The notes under the pieces were generated by a model, which saw only the letters and a list, made by a program, of their open reading frames with translations, was not told where the DNA came from and searched no databases. From Kiritimatiellia bacterium (GTDB lineage: Bacteria; Verrucomicrobiota; Kiritimatiellia; RFP12; UBA1067), in the NCBI GenBank assembly GCA_024405255.1, contig JAKSOY010000010.1:1-46174 (forward strand): 46,174 bases of DNA. Direction: 5' to 3'. Below are positions 35,401-42,857 of this stretch, piece after piece. The stretch's first letter is position 1. Each line of letters begins with the position of its first letter. A program made the position numbers and the translations under genes.

Positions 35401-36589
35401 TCCCAAGGATTGTCTCAAGATCTACGAATGGATCGACCTCAATACGCCGTTCTGGGGCAAGTGGAGTCCGCCGCGCGTCAAGAAGGGCGATCACTACGTG
35501 CCGGCCGGCACGCCCGACCAGGTGGCCCGCCGGCTCGAACTGCAGAAGCGCTATGCCCGTGTGCCGGACAATCCTGAAAAGGAACACGACGACTACGCCG
35601 CGAAAGTTGCGAATCGCGTGATCAAGCCCGTCCCCTCGCAGGGCGAGGTGGCGCCCGCTCCCACGCCCAAGGCGAACGACTGGCCGATGAACGATCTGCG
35701 CGCGGCCGACGCGCAAATCGGCGGCATCACCCAAATCGCGCCGGTCACGCTTAAACTTCTTCCCATCGGCGCGTGCGAGCCGATCGCGTTCCGGCGGATT
35801 CCGGCGGGCGAGTTCGTGATGGGATCCTCCACCGGCTATCTCGACGAGCAGCCCGAAACCGTGGTGCGCATTGAAAAACCGTTCTGGATCGCGGAGATGG
35901 AAATCCAGAACCAGCAGTACCACATGTTCGATCCGGAATACGATGCCGGCTACCAGAACGAGTTCGGAAAGGATCTCGTCGATCCGGGCCATATCGGCAA
36001 CCATCGTCGTCAGCCGGTGGTGCGCGTCACGTGGGAAGAGGCCATGCGCTTCTGCGCGTGGCTCTCGAAGACCTGCCATGTGAAGGCCTCGCTGCCGACG
36101 GAAGCGCAGTGGGAATGGGCGGCGCGCGCGGGCACGGCGACGCCGTTCCCGTGGGGCGGTCTTGATGACGACTTCTCGAAGTTCGCGAATCTCGCCGACC
36201 GCTCCGTGCGTTTCCAGGTGACGCGGTGGCATGGCGGCGGACACATCCAGCAGCGCAAACCCTACCGCATCGACCAGAACTTCCCGCTCCATGACGAGCG
36301 GTGGGAGGACGACTGGTTCAACCTCAACTTCGTCGGTCGCGCCAACTACAACCGCTGGGGCCTCTTCGACATGCACGGCAACGCGGCGGAATGGACGCGC
36401 TCCGACTACGCGCCCTATCCCTACGTCGAGAACGACGGTCGCAACGCCGGCAATCCGAAGACGAAGAAAGTGGTCCGCGGCGGTTCCTACGCCTCGCGTC
36501 CGCGCGATGCCACCAGTTCCTGGCGCCAGGGTTACGCCCCGTGGCAAAGAGTCTACGACGTCGGCTTCCGCGTGATCCTTGAAGAATGA
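32465..36589 (+). CDS. Secreted fusion: lectin-like module, di-haem HZS-alpha-like region, SUMF1/FGE-like domain
   Basis: This 1374-residue protein starts at 32465, after AAGGAG and the -10 box; the upstream in-frame TTG overlaps the hairpin. A signal peptide precedes a single GTQWIDTGY lectin module (~30-230) and a charged helical linker. The middle (~310-1090) resembles the hydrazine-synthase-alpha-like family: repeated beta-propeller-like blades (DIDLDFDASRLLFTC, YTPSVTHDGRILYTRWEY, EWGPHHHVLRIP) and two c-type haem sites, CTGCH (C839) and CLGCH (C894). Residues ~1107-1374 form a formylglycine-generating-enzyme-like (SUMF1/PvdO) domain: RIPAGEFVMGSS, PVVRVTWEEAMRFCAWLS, LPTEAQWEWAARAG, GLFDMHGNAAEWT and VVRGGSYASRP. 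The C-terminal segment has no cysteine, so true FGE activity is unlikely. Members of this family are annotated in Planctomycetes/Verrucomicrobia. The reaction is unknown and hydrazine synthesis is not implied. A terminator follows directly. Confidence 0.8.
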   Translation: MKNSWMKTWLSVAMAVAALAGVRAAVALPTGYTALEWIESTGTQWIDTGYAPNANTKIEARFNTCERTTAWGNFFGCTSADESWDGLLVRYFNDSDVLNAWFGNADYRKEGQIAAGQETDVTLTLEWGAFTLNGKKTTFMTKQAPCANPLYLFAAYCAKPQGGPFIAAHRVYRPQAMRLYSFTIGEAGVLKRDFVPCANPKGVPGLWDRVAGKFYGNSGTGKFRVKGDAAPRAVLRAEQAVRRAREQLVRFSPEAARRAMADLKSNPKYDWAKYNPAVEALIAHLDETKAALETGDAAAKATAVARVEAYRTAMLANPILDFDRILCVHRKLKNPRSAFGGRASGMISTHFDNHASCPHTGFQNEIGYLSNLRGEPTFTSLYKPADNTSVVRDIDLDFDASRLLFTCNRGINNLFGVYEVKLDGNKVSAPVLVSPEDGKFDVQWWDACYLPNRDQVIMLGTGSYQYLPCIDGNEPMAVLYRVDRKTGEVRQLTYEQDSDYTPSVTHDGRILYTRWEYSDLPHNFSRVLMTMNPDGVGQLSVWGTGSFFPTFMYSARVVPDDPHLITMMAGGHHDRAEVGRFLMIDPSLARAYPFKYEAPSREWGPHHHVLRIPTQIFPKEKTGMVHEFPGWGKPVEGDVADPLTQNQFARGKPYFLYPYPLSADYHLAGVKNAADGLIGIYLVDRFDNITLIAEAEDGLYCEPVPFRTRKRPPIIPDRSDLSKTTCSVHIADIYNGPGLAGIPRGTVKKLRLFSYHFNYYRTGGHSSVGWIRGTYEDRVESGWDVKRPLGTVDLEPDGSCCFEMPANVPISLQPLDEDGCAVQLMRSWIVGMPGERVSCTGCHEDNRSSLHTKRTLADVKYQRGEIQKIQPLDADGVRPWGFANEMFPVVKKYCLGCHGDPAKAPVAKADQGGFAEGGKLSGRCILMNTAENAFRALHPYVRRPGPENEETILTPMDFHASTSPLVQMLRKGHHGVKMDPKDCLKIYEWIDLNTPFWGKWSPPRVKKGDHYVPAGTPDQVARRLELQKRYARVPDNPEKEHDDYAAKVANRVIKPVPSQGEVAPAPTPKANDWPMNDLRAADAQIGGITQIAPVTLKLLPIGACEPIAFRRIPAGEFVMGSSTGYLDEQPETVVRIEKPFWIAEMEIQNQQYHMFDPEYDAGYQNEFGKDLVDPGHIGNHRRQPVVRVTWEEAMRFCAWLSKTCHVKASLPTEAQWEWAARAGTATPFPWGGLDDDFSKFANLADRSVRFQVTRWHGGGHIQQRKPYRIDQNFPLHDERWEDDWFNLNFVGRANYNRWGLFDMHGNAAEWTRSDYAPYPYVENDGRNAGNPKTKKVVRGGSYASRPRDATSSWRQGYAPWQRVYDVGFRVILEE

Positions 36590-36615
36590 AAATGTCTCTG
36601 CGGCATTTTGTTTTT
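36589..36615 (+). terminator. Rho-independent terminator
   Basis: AAAATGTC (36589-36596) pairs with GGCATTTT (36602-36609), including one G.U pair, around TCTGC. GTTTTT follows. It starts at the last base of the stop codon of the HZS-alpha-like gene. Confidence 0.75.
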
Positions 36616-36650
36616 CGCGTGGGGAAGTGGAAACGGACGGGGAAATAGTG

Positions 36651-36656
36651 TATAAT
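36651..36656 (+). promoter_or_regulatory. -10 box (TATAAT) eight bases before the next start codon
   Basis: A perfect TATAAT is centred about ten bases before the ATG at 36664. Transcription would start at or within a base or two of the start codon, giving a leaderless or nearly leaderless mRNA. No clear -35 box is visible. AGGGGG between the two could otherwise be a ribosome-binding site if the real promoter is further upstream. Confidence 0.45.
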
Positions 36657-36663
36657 AGGGGGC

Positions 36664-37671
36664 ATGAAAAAAACATTCTTATCAGTTTGCGCGCTTTGCG
36701 CGGGGTTGGCTTTTGCCGCTGAGCCGGTGAAGGTCATTTTCGACACGGACATGTACACCGACTACGACGATGTGGGTGCGTTGGGCATTCTGCACGTCTA
36801 CGCGGATGAGGGCAAGGCCGAGATCCTTGCGTGCGGATCCTGCACGTGGGGTGAAGGCAACGCCAGCGTCGGTGCGATTGAAGTCATCAACAACTACTAT
36901 GGTCGCGGCGACATTCCCGTCGGCGGAACGGACCATGGTGGCATTAAAGGGGCAGGGGCGCGCGGTTTCGACTTGCTCAAGAAGTATCCGAACTGGTTCA
37001 AATACGGCAACCCCAAGGCGGCGCCGAAGGCCGTCGATGTCTATCTCGAAGCGCTCCGCAAGGCGCCGGATGCAAGCGTGACATTCATCACTGTGGGCTT
37101 TCTCAACAATGCGGCCGATCTCGTGAAGGCGGATCGCGACCTCGTGGCGAAGAAGGTGAAGCTCTGGGTTGCGATGGCGTGTGCCTATCCGGACGGCAAG
37201 GAATGCAATTCGATGCACGACCCGGCGGCCTCCGACTATGCATTGACGCATTGGCCCACGCCGATCATCTTCACGGACTTCCAGCTCGGACGTTGGCTCT
37301 TCGCGGGCCGTCGCGCCGCGGAGCTTCCGTCCGAAGGACCGAATCCGATTCGCGACGTCTTTCGCAAGATGCTGCAGCCGCGGTCCAGAGTGGTGCCGCT
37401 GGGGACGCCCGGCAAGCGCGCGACGTGGGACCAGCCGGCGGGCCATCCGAGCTGGGACGAAACGGCGGTTGTCATCGCCGTGGAGGGATGGCAGAAGTGG
37501 TTCAATCTCGAGCGCGGTACGTTCAAGATGGTCGGTGACAAGGGGGCGGACGTGTGGGTGCCCGATCCGAAGAGCCCGAACGGACGCGTGACGGAGAAGG
37601 TGCCGCGTCAGGAAGTGGGCGTCCATCTCGACGACCTGATGTGCCGTCCGCCCAAGACGCCGGGCAAGTAA
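36664..37671 (+). CDS. Secreted nucleoside-hydrolase-like protein
   Basis: This 335-residue protein has a signal peptide (MKKTFLSVCALCAGLAFA). VIFDTDMYTDYDDVGAL (D27, D29, D33, D35, D36) is the Asp cluster that binds calcium in inosine-uridine-type nucleoside hydrolases, here with the longer spacing of a subfamily. Further conserved pieces are NNYYGRGDIPVGG, VTFITVGFLNNAADLVK and the C-terminal WDETAVVIAV. The family cleaves N-glycosidic bonds of nucleosides. The export signal suggests scavenging nucleosides, or a related glycoside, outside the cytoplasm. It stands alone behind its own -10 box and a terminator. The aminotransferase gene begins 33 bases downstream and may be co-transcribed. 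Confidence 0.82.
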   Translation: MKKTFLSVCALCAGLAFAAEPVKVIFDTDMYTDYDDVGALGILHVYADEGKAEILACGSCTWGEGNASVGAIEVINNYYGRGDIPVGGTDHGGIKGAGARGFDLLKKYPNWFKYGNPKAAPKAVDVYLEALRKAPDASVTFITVGFLNNAADLVKADRDLVAKKVKLWVAMACAYPDGKECNSMHDPAASDYALTHWPTPIIFTDFQLGRWLFAGRRAAELPSEGPNPIRDVFRKMLQPRSRVVPLGTPGKRATWDQPAGHPSWDETAVVIAVEGWQKWFNLERGTFKMVGDKGADVWVPDPKSPNGRVTEKVPRQEVGVHLDDLMCRPPKTPGK

Positions 37672-37704
37672 GGGAAGTGTCATTTGAAGTTCGAGGCAAA
37701 GAAA

Positions 37705-38922
37705 ATGCAGACAGTTACGAATCAGATCAAGCAGTCGATGGCAGGGTCCTCCTGGATCCGCAAAATGTTCGAAAAGGGAATCGAGCTCAAGAAGCAGTAC
37801 GGCGCCGATGCCGTCTGCGACTTCTCGCTCGGCAACCCCGACGTACCGCCGCCCGCGAAGACGAAAGAAGTGATGGAGCAGCTCGCGGCGAAGGCGATCG
37901 AACCGCTGGGGCTCGGGTATTGTCCGAACGCCGGCATCCCGGCCGTGCGCGAAGCGATGGCGGGCTACATCGCCGCGCAGCAGCAGACGCCCGTGAAGGC
38001 GGCGCAGATCGTGATGACCGTCGGTGCGGCCGGTGCGCTCGTGAGCTTCTTCCGCGCCGTGATCGAACCGGGCGACGAAGTGATCTGTCCCGCGCCGTAC
38101 TTCGTGGAATACGGCAGCTATTGCGGACATTTCGGCGGCGTGCTGAAGGCGATCGCCTCCAAGCCCGATGAAGGGTTCCGTCCCGACTTCGAGGCGATGG
38201 CGGCGGCGATCACGCCCAAGACGCGCGCGTTCCTCGTGAACTCGCCGAACAATCCGACGGGCTGCATCTACGCGGAAGAGGATTTGAAACGCCTCGCGGA
38301 AATCGTGAACGAAGTCAACGCCGCGCGCCAGGCCGAATTCGGCGAGGCGGCGCGTCCGCTCTATCTGCTGAGCGACGAACCGTATCGGGCGTTCGCGTAC
38401 GACGGCGCCGTGGTGCCGCCTGTGATGCCGCTGACGCCCTATGCGATCGTGCTGGGGTCCTTCTCGAAGACGCTGTCGCTCGCGGGCGAGCGTATCGGCT
38501 ATGTGGCAATCCATCCGGAGATGCCCGATGGCGAGACGCTCGTGAACGCGGTCACGCTCACGAACCGCACGCTCGGCTTCGTGAACGCGCCGGTGATCGG
38601 CCAGCGCCTGGCGGCGCAGCTTCTCGACCAGACGGTCGACCTTGAAATCTACGATCGCCGTCGCAAGCTGATGGCGAAGGTGCTCGCGGATGCGGGTGTC
38701 GAGTTCGTGATGCCGAAGGGCGCGTTCTACTTCTTCCCGAAGGCGCCGGGCGGAGACGACCTCAAGTTCGTCGATGCGCTGCAGGAGGAACTCATCCTCG
38801 TGGTGCCGGGTCGCGGATTCGGCATGGCCGGACACGTGCGTCTGTCGTGCAGCGTGGATGAAAAGATCATCGCGCGCGCGGCGGAAGGCTTCAAGCGCGC
38901 CGTGGCGAAGTGCAAGGCCTAA
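37705..38922 (+). CDS. PLP-dependent aminotransferase, class I/II
   Basis: This 405-residue cytoplasmic enzyme starts at the ATG at 37705 (GAGG upstream); an in-frame TTG at 37684 is less likely. Fold-type I motifs are clear: FSLGNPDVPPP, GYCPNAGIPAVREAMAGY, TVGAAGALVSFFRAVIEPGDEV, NSPNNPTGCIY (substrate/PLP-binding Asn), LLSDEPYRAF and GSFSKTLSLAGERIGY, in which K255 forms the Schiff base with PLP. RLSCSV supplies the Arg that binds the substrate carboxylate. Length and motifs fit the aspartate/aromatic aminotransferase group. The exact amino acid cannot be deduced. It is one of the few housekeeping-type metabolic genes in the window. Confidence 0.92.
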   Translation: MQTVTNQIKQSMAGSSWIRKMFEKGIELKKQYGADAVCDFSLGNPDVPPPAKTKEVMEQLAAKAIEPLGLGYCPNAGIPAVREAMAGYIAAQQQTPVKAAQIVMTVGAAGALVSFFRAVIEPGDEVICPAPYFVEYGSYCGHFGGVLKAIASKPDEGFRPDFEAMAAAITPKTRAFLVNSPNNPTGCIYAEEDLKRLAEIVNEVNAARQAEFGEAARPLYLLSDEPYRAFAYDGAVVPPVMPLTPYAIVLGSFSKTLSLAGERIGYVAIHPEMPDGETLVNAVTLTNRTLGFVNAPVIGQRLAAQLLDQTVDLEIYDRRRKLMAKVLADAGVEFVMPKGAFYFFPKAPGGDDLKFVDALQEELILVVPGRGFGMAGHVRLSCSVDEKIIARAAEGFKRAVAKCKA

Positions 38923-38953
38923 TCGTTTCATTCACCCTCGTAGGCATAAAGTC

Positions 38954-40210
38954 ATGAGAACGCTCGCCCTTGCCGTGTTGCTGGCGCTGCCCTGTTGGGC
39001 GGCGCCGTCGAAGTCGCCGATGGAATGGTCGCCCGTGCAGACGAATGAAATCGCCCGCTGGAAGGCCGAAAACAAGGCACCGGCCGGTGTGGTGGCCGAC
39101 AAGGCCGCGCGGTCCGTGCGGTTCCTCGTCGAGGCGACCGGCATCGGGGCGGACGAGACGATCGAGTTCTTTGCAATCGGTCCGCTCTCGGACCGTGCCT
39201 ACGAGTCGATGTTCGTGACCGTCGCCTCGCCGACGGCGATTGCGCAGGCATTCGATACGGTGGGGGTGCCGCGGGGTGTCGCCGCCGACCCGCTGCAGGC
39301 GCGTTTCTGGCCGCTGGGCGAAAAGGTGACGCTCGCCATCAAGCCGTGGGGCAAGGAGGCGGCGTCGCGTCCGACGGGGGGCTTGACGGCGTTCCTCAAC
39401 GATACGCGCGCCGCCGAAGAAGGGGCGATGCTCGACCGTCCGCTCGCCTATGCGGCAGGTTCGCGCGATGCGTCCGGACTGCCTGTGGCGTCCACAAACA
39501 TCCCGTGTGCCGTGTTTGCGCTTTACAATCACGCGCCGGCGCTGTTGCAGCTGGATGGACAGCTCGACCAGTCCGGGGCGTATGGACGCTTCCTGACGAA
39601 GGCCAAGTACGTGGAAGGCGCGCTTTTCGAAGTGACGGCCACGTGGGACGGCAAGCGCGTGGTGAAGGACGTCGAACTCAAGTTGTCCGCCACGAACGCG
39701 GGCGAGGCGATGACGACGCTCAAGGAGGACGCGAAGAAGTTCGACGTGCATGCGCGTCTGTCGTTCGATGCGTCGGTGACGCTCGAACGGGCTGCCGCCG
39801 TGTCGCAGGCATTTGCGCTGCTGGATGGCGCAGGCGTGAAGATGAGCGGACGCAGCGAGGGCCAGTTCTTCTTCCGCGCGTTCCTGCCGGATCCCAAATG
39901 GCGCGACCGCGCCGCGCGGATCTTCCAGCCGTTCGAGGTGCATGTGGCGGCGGATGGCGCGAAAACCTTCACCTTCGTGGAAGAGGACTGGAGCGGGGAC
40001 GGACTCGATCCCGTGCTGAAGCCCAAGACGACGCCGTTTAAGGAATGGACGGAGCTCCCCGGTCTGATCGCGAAGACGGGCGAACAGGGGTCGAAGATCA
40101 CCGTGCTCTTCGTCTATGCCCCGAAGACCGCGCGCGTGGTGGATCTGACGCCCGTCATCAAGGCGGTCGAACCGCGTATTTCCACATTCTACGTCTTCTC
40201 CGAAGAGTAA
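38954..40210 (+). CDS. Unknown secreted protein
   Basis: This 418-residue protein starts at the ATG at 38954, where a signal peptide begins (MRTLALAVLLALPCWAAP). The start is 31 bases after the aminotransferase stop, so co-transcription is likely. The mature part is soluble, with regularly alternating hydrophobic residues. It has no transmembrane segment and no motif I recognise. Features to compare include RFLVEATGIGADETIEFFAIG, FTFVEEDWSGDGLDPVL and a short terminal segment, ITVLFVYAPKTARVVDLTPV. Base composition is that of the GC-rich backbone. It resembles no neighbour in the window. Confidence 0.7.
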   Translation: MRTLALAVLLALPCWAAPSKSPMEWSPVQTNEIARWKAENKAPAGVVADKAARSVRFLVEATGIGADETIEFFAIGPLSDRAYESMFVTVASPTAIAQAFDTVGVPRGVAADPLQARFWPLGEKVTLAIKPWGKEAASRPTGGLTAFLNDTRAAEEGAMLDRPLAYAAGSRDASGLPVASTNIPCAVFALYNHAPALLQLDGQLDQSGAYGRFLTKAKYVEGALFEVTATWDGKRVVKDVELKLSATNAGEAMTTLKEDAKKFDVHARLSFDASVTLERAAAVSQAFALLDGAGVKMSGRSEGQFFFRAFLPDPKWRDRAARIFQPFEVHVAADGAKTFTFVEEDWSGDGLDPVLKPKTTPFKEWTELPGLIAKTGEQGSKITVLFVYAPKTARVVDLTPVIKAVEPRISTFYVFSEE

Positions 40211-40286
40211 ATCTCTCCGCAACGATTTTGTTTAAATTGTCTGTGGAATTTACGGACTTCTTCGCGTACTCTCTTTTCGGAGAGAT
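40211..40286. repeat. Inverted repeat in the leader of the Lys/Gln-rich protein gene
   Basis: ATCTCTCCG (40211-40219) and CGGAGAGAT (40278-40286) are perfect 9-bp inverted repeats 58 bases apart. The second arm overlaps the putative ribosome-binding site and the A and T of the start codon of a 13-codon leader frame. If transcribed together, the arms could mask it. Confidence 0.4.
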
Positions 40287-40326
40287 GGGGCTCTTTAAAT
40301 CAAAATCGAAGAAAGGCAAAAAATGA
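40285..40326 (+). CDS. Possible 13-residue basic leader peptide
   Basis: ATG at 40285 opens MGLFKSKSKKGKK. Its TGA overlaps the ATG of the next gene (ATGA at 40323). GGAG lies just upstream but close. Six of 13 residues are lysine, matching the Lys-rich product downstream. Overlapping leader frames can couple translation. It may equally be chance. Confidence 0.3.
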   Translation: MGLFKSKSKKGKK

Positions 40327-41165
40327 AGACGTTGATGAAACTCGTTGTCGTGTCGGCGCTCGCCCTCGGGCTCGCCGGAACCGCCGCCGCTGCGCCGCAG
40401 GCGCCGTGTCAGGCGAAGAACCCCGAACGGCTCCAGCTGGCGCGTGCGCGCGGTCAGGCCCTGCAGATGGCGGTGAAGTCGCCGCAGTTCCAGAAGATGA
40501 CGAAGGAAGAGCGCCGTGCATTCACGATGGGGCTCTCGCAGGGATTCAATCAGGGATTTGGTCAGGCGAAGAAGGGCCCGCAGGCGGTGAAGCCGGTCCA
40601 GAAGCCCTGCCCGAAGGCGAAGGCGCAGGCCCGTCCGGCGCAGTGCCCGAAGGCCGCCGCGAAACAGTGCCCGAAAGCGCAGGTTCGTCCGGCGCAGTGC
40701 CCGAAGGCGCAGCTCAAGGCGCAGCGCCAGCAGATGAAGGCGAGAAAACAGCAGCTCAAGGCGCAGCGTCAGCAGAAGAGAGCTCAGATGCAGCGTGCGA
40801 AGCAGCTCCGGAATCTGCAGCAGCGCAAAGCCAGACTTCAGCAGAAGCAGCGTGCGCTTCAGCAGAAGGTGCAGAAACTGCAGGCCGAGGCCAAGAAACT
40901 TCAGGCGGTTCGGAAGCCGAAGGCTCAGCAGAAGGCGCAGCGCAAGCGTCAGAACGTCCAGAAACTTCAGGGCCAGCTGAAGAAGCTCCAGATGCGGCAG
41001 CAGCAGCTTCAGGCCCAGCAGCAGAAGCTTCTGAAGCCGCAGTGCCCGAAGGCCCAGCAGCAGAAGCTTCTGAAGCCGCAGTGCCCGAAGGCCCAGCAGC
41101 AGAAGCTCCAGGCGCAGAAGCAAGCCCAGCAGAAGAAGCTGCAGGCCCAGAAGAAGGCCAAGTAA
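40323..41165 (+). CDS. Secreted Lys/Gln-rich repeat protein with 'QCPKA' motifs
   Basis: This 280-residue protein has a signal peptide (MKTLMKLVVVSALALGLAGTAAAA). Residues ~28-80 form a small helical head (RLQLARARGQALQMAV..MTKEERRAFTMGLSQGF). The remainder is strongly basic low-complexity sequence of Lys, Gln, Ala, Arg and Leu, predicted as long coiled coil. It is punctuated by recurring CPKA motifs, mostly as AQCPKA or PQCPKA. Evenly placed cysteines in a basic coil could form disulfide-linked fibres, or bind polyanions such as DNA or sulfated glycans (inference). The 3' part contains exact 39-bp tandem repeats. A strong terminator follows. It is not a recognised family. Spurious long frames on the other strand and frame here come from the repeats. 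Confidence 0.75.
   Translation: MKTLMKLVVVSALALGLAGTAAAAPQAPCQAKNPERLQLARARGQALQMAVKSPQFQKMTKEERRAFTMGLSQGFNQGFGQAKKGPQAVKPVQKPCPKAKAQARPAQCPKAAAKQCPKAQVRPAQCPKAQLKAQRQQMKARKQQLKAQRQQKRAQMQRAKQLRNLQQRKARLQQKQRALQQKVQKLQAEAKKLQAVRKPKAQQKAQRKRQNVQKLQGQLKKLQMRQQQLQAQQQKLLKPQCPKAQQQKLLKPQCPKAQQQKLQAQKQAQQKKLQAQKKAK
41012..41109. repeat. 39-bp tandem repeat (two full units plus a partial third)
   Basis: Units 41012-41050 and 41051-41089 are identical (GGCCCAGCAGCAGAAGCTTC...). A partial third unit begins at 41090. In the protein this repeats LLKPQCPKAQQQK. Copy number is likely to vary between strains. Confidence 0.9.
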
Positions 41166-41190
41166 GCCGTTTGAACAGCCGATGAGAAAG

Positions 41191-41222
41191 ACGGACGGGA
41201 ATCTCTCCCGTCCGTTTTTTTT
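41191..41222 (+). terminator. Rho-independent terminator after the Lys/Gln-rich protein gene
   Basis: A perfect 10-bp stem (ACGGACGGGA / TCCCGTCCGT) surrounds the loop ATCTC and is followed by eight T. It is among the strongest terminators in the window. Confidence 0.93.
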
Positions 41223-41307
41223 GATGTCGGCGTCGAACCGGCAATGGTAGGGCACGCTCTCCGAGCGCGCCGCTCGCTGCCCGTTACGCCAAAACACGCA
41301 TGGGGTG

Positions 41308-41336
41308 TTGACGCGGATGAAGATTTTTTGTAGACT
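41308..41336 (+). promoter_or_regulatory. Predicted promoter of the GspG-like membrane protein gene
   Basis: TTGACG at 41308-41313 and TAGACT at 41331-41336 are 17 bp apart, 33 bases before the ATG. The same TAGACT -10 box appears before the sigma-factor gene at 42845. Confidence 0.55.
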
Positions 41337-41369
41337 TTTGTCAAAGGGAAACAGGAAAACAGTTTAAAG

Positions 41370-42812
41370 ATGAAGAAGTTCTTCAAAATACTCGGCGTCT
41401 GCGTCGGCCTTCTGGCGATGTTCTTCGCTGTCTACATCTATCTGGGAAGTCTGGATGCGGAGCATCCGGAGATGCCGGATTTGGATCGGGGAGGGGACAG
41501 TGTGTCCGATTCGGACAACTGGTACGTGACCGTGGTGGCGACGAGGAAGCTTGTTTCATTAAGCGAGGAGGACCGAGAACTGGTGAGGGCTGCTGGTTGG
41601 GCGTGTTTGGAACCCGGTTGGTGGAAGTCGCTCAAGAACGCCACGGAGGCGAAGTCGCTCAAGAAGCTTGATGCGATTCTGGCGCGACAGGCCGAACTGT
41701 TCGTTCGCCTCACTGCGGAAAAGCATCGGACCAGTTGGCGATTTGTGCAGCCTGAGGACGCGAAGGTCGAGGTCGAGTATTACGACCAGGACTCCTTGCT
41801 TGCCTTGTTTTTGCTGGAGCTCAAAGTCCTGCGGGCGTTCCAGCAGGGTGAATATATGTTCGCGTTCAATGATTTGCAAGTGTACGACGCGTTCTCGCTG
41901 GCCTTCCTGCGCGCGGCGGGGGACGTGTCTCGCTTGAATTCGCTTTTGGGACTTCGTCGTTTTGTGCTTCGGCGCGTACGCGACAACATTTCCCAGCTGG
42001 ACAAGGAGCAGCTGATGCTGCTGCAGCAGATGCTCGACCGTGAAGACGAGCTTTTCCCGCAGTTCTTTCCACAGGCATTTGCGCGTGAAGTCGCCGGGGC
42101 CGAAAAGAGGATCCGGCACTACTTCTTCAATTACGCTAAACCCTGGCGGTGCGGTTTCCAGCAAATGCTCGAACCGGTTGCTCAACGGTTGAATTTGAGT
42201 GCCATGTTCCTTGCCGACCTGATGTTACGGCTTCCGCGTGTGGATTCTTTTTCATTCCACTTCAATCGGCATCTGTCCGCCTACTATGAGACGGTAGCCA
42301 AAACGCACAGCTATCTTGTACGAGGACGTTACGATGCGTCCGTACGCCTTCTGCGGCCGAGATGGAACCTGCAACAGCTGGCATCCCGTCCTCTGCCCAT
42401 TACGCCGAATTGGTGTGGGAAGCTGCATAGGTATATGGCCGTAGATGTCGATACGGAGAAGCTCAAAACGGCTGCACAGGCGCGGTTCGAACTCGCGACG
42501 GAACGACTCGTCGTCGCTGCGGCGCGCTATCGACTCGACCATTCGGCATACCCGGCTCGTCTGGAGGATCTCGTGCCGGACTATCTCGCGGCGGTGCCGA
42601 AAGATCCATTCGGGGAAGGGGAAAGTCCGCTTGGCTTCAATGCCTCGCAGCTGACGATCCATTCGGTTGGCGAGAACGGATGCTTTGACGGCGTGATTCC
42701 TCCCGAAGGGATTTCGGCACTTCGGGAGAATGACGAAAACGGGCACACGCGTTCGTCTGTCCCTTACCTTCGCCGCCTGGACGGAACATCTGTCCTAACG
42801 CCGCGCCCGTGA
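41370..42812 (+). CDS. Membrane-anchored protein with C-terminal GspG-like module
   Basis: This 480-residue protein has one N-terminal membrane anchor (residues ~5-27, FFKILGVCVGLLAMFFAVYIYL). The central ~340 residues are helical and charged and unknown to me. Residues ~377-450 (RFELATERLVVAAARYRLDHSAYPARL, then LVPDYLAAVPKDPFGEG and SVGENGCFDG) match the C-terminal half of type II secretion pseudopilins (GspG). The hydrophobic pilin helix and prepilin cleavage site are absent. This arrangement is frequent in Planctomycetes/Verrucomicrobia proteins located near sigma-kinase genes (recognition from memory). It has its own predicted promoter. The sigma factor gene starts 45 bases later, also with a promoter. 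Confidence 0.7.
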   Translation: MKKFFKILGVCVGLLAMFFAVYIYLGSLDAEHPEMPDLDRGGDSVSDSDNWYVTVVATRKLVSLSEEDRELVRAAGWACLEPGWWKSLKNATEAKSLKKLDAILARQAELFVRLTAEKHRTSWRFVQPEDAKVEVEYYDQDSLLALFLLELKVLRAFQQGEYMFAFNDLQVYDAFSLAFLRAAGDVSRLNSLLGLRRFVLRRVRDNISQLDKEQLMLLQQMLDREDELFPQFFPQAFAREVAGAEKRIRHYFFNYAKPWRCGFQQMLEPVAQRLNLSAMFLADLMLRLPRVDSFSFHFNRHLSAYYETVAKTHSYLVRGRYDASVRLLRPRWNLQQLASRPLPITPNWCGKLHRYMAVDVDTEKLKTAAQARFELATERLVVAAARYRLDHSAYPARLEDLVPDYLAAVPKDPFGEGESPLGFNASQLTIHSVGENGCFDGVIPPEGISALRENDENGHTRSSVPYLRRLDGTSVLTPRP

Positions 42813-42820
42813 GTTTTCAT

Positions 42821-42850
42821 TTGCACGAGAACGGGGTTGTGTGTTAGACT
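42821..42850 (+). promoter_or_regulatory. Predicted promoter of the sigma factor gene, placed for a leaderless mRNA
   Basis: TTGCAC at 42821-42826 and TAGACT at 42845-42850 have an 18-bp spacer. The start site would be at about 42857, right at the ATG at 42858. No ribosome-binding site is visible before that ATG. Confidence 0.5.
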
Positions 42851-42857
42851 ATTCACC

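Noticed and set aside
32465..36589. True hydrazine synthase or active formylglycine-generating enzyme
   Set aside because: The family resemblance is to a widespread uncharacterised group. The beta and gamma subunits of hydrazine synthase are absent, and the FGE catalytic Cys pair is missing near VVRGGSYASRP.
32444..36676. Uninterrupted 1410-codon frame on the minus strand opposite the HZS-alpha-like gene
   Set aside because: The plus-strand frame has clear domains, a signal peptide and CxxCH motifs. The minus frame has no recognisable motif and arises from GC-rich codon bias. The same applies to the other long antisense frames in the window (e.g. 1757-3580, 4568-6292, 7325-9256, 12961-14652, 36682-38931 and 43403-45091).
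41221..41300. tRNA-like sequence on the minus strand (GGTTCGACG T-loop, possible GGA anticodon)
   Set aside because: The T-stem has a mismatch, position 33 is not T, no acceptable D-arm forms, the acceptor stem is weak, and a Ser-type tRNA would need a long variable arm that is absent.
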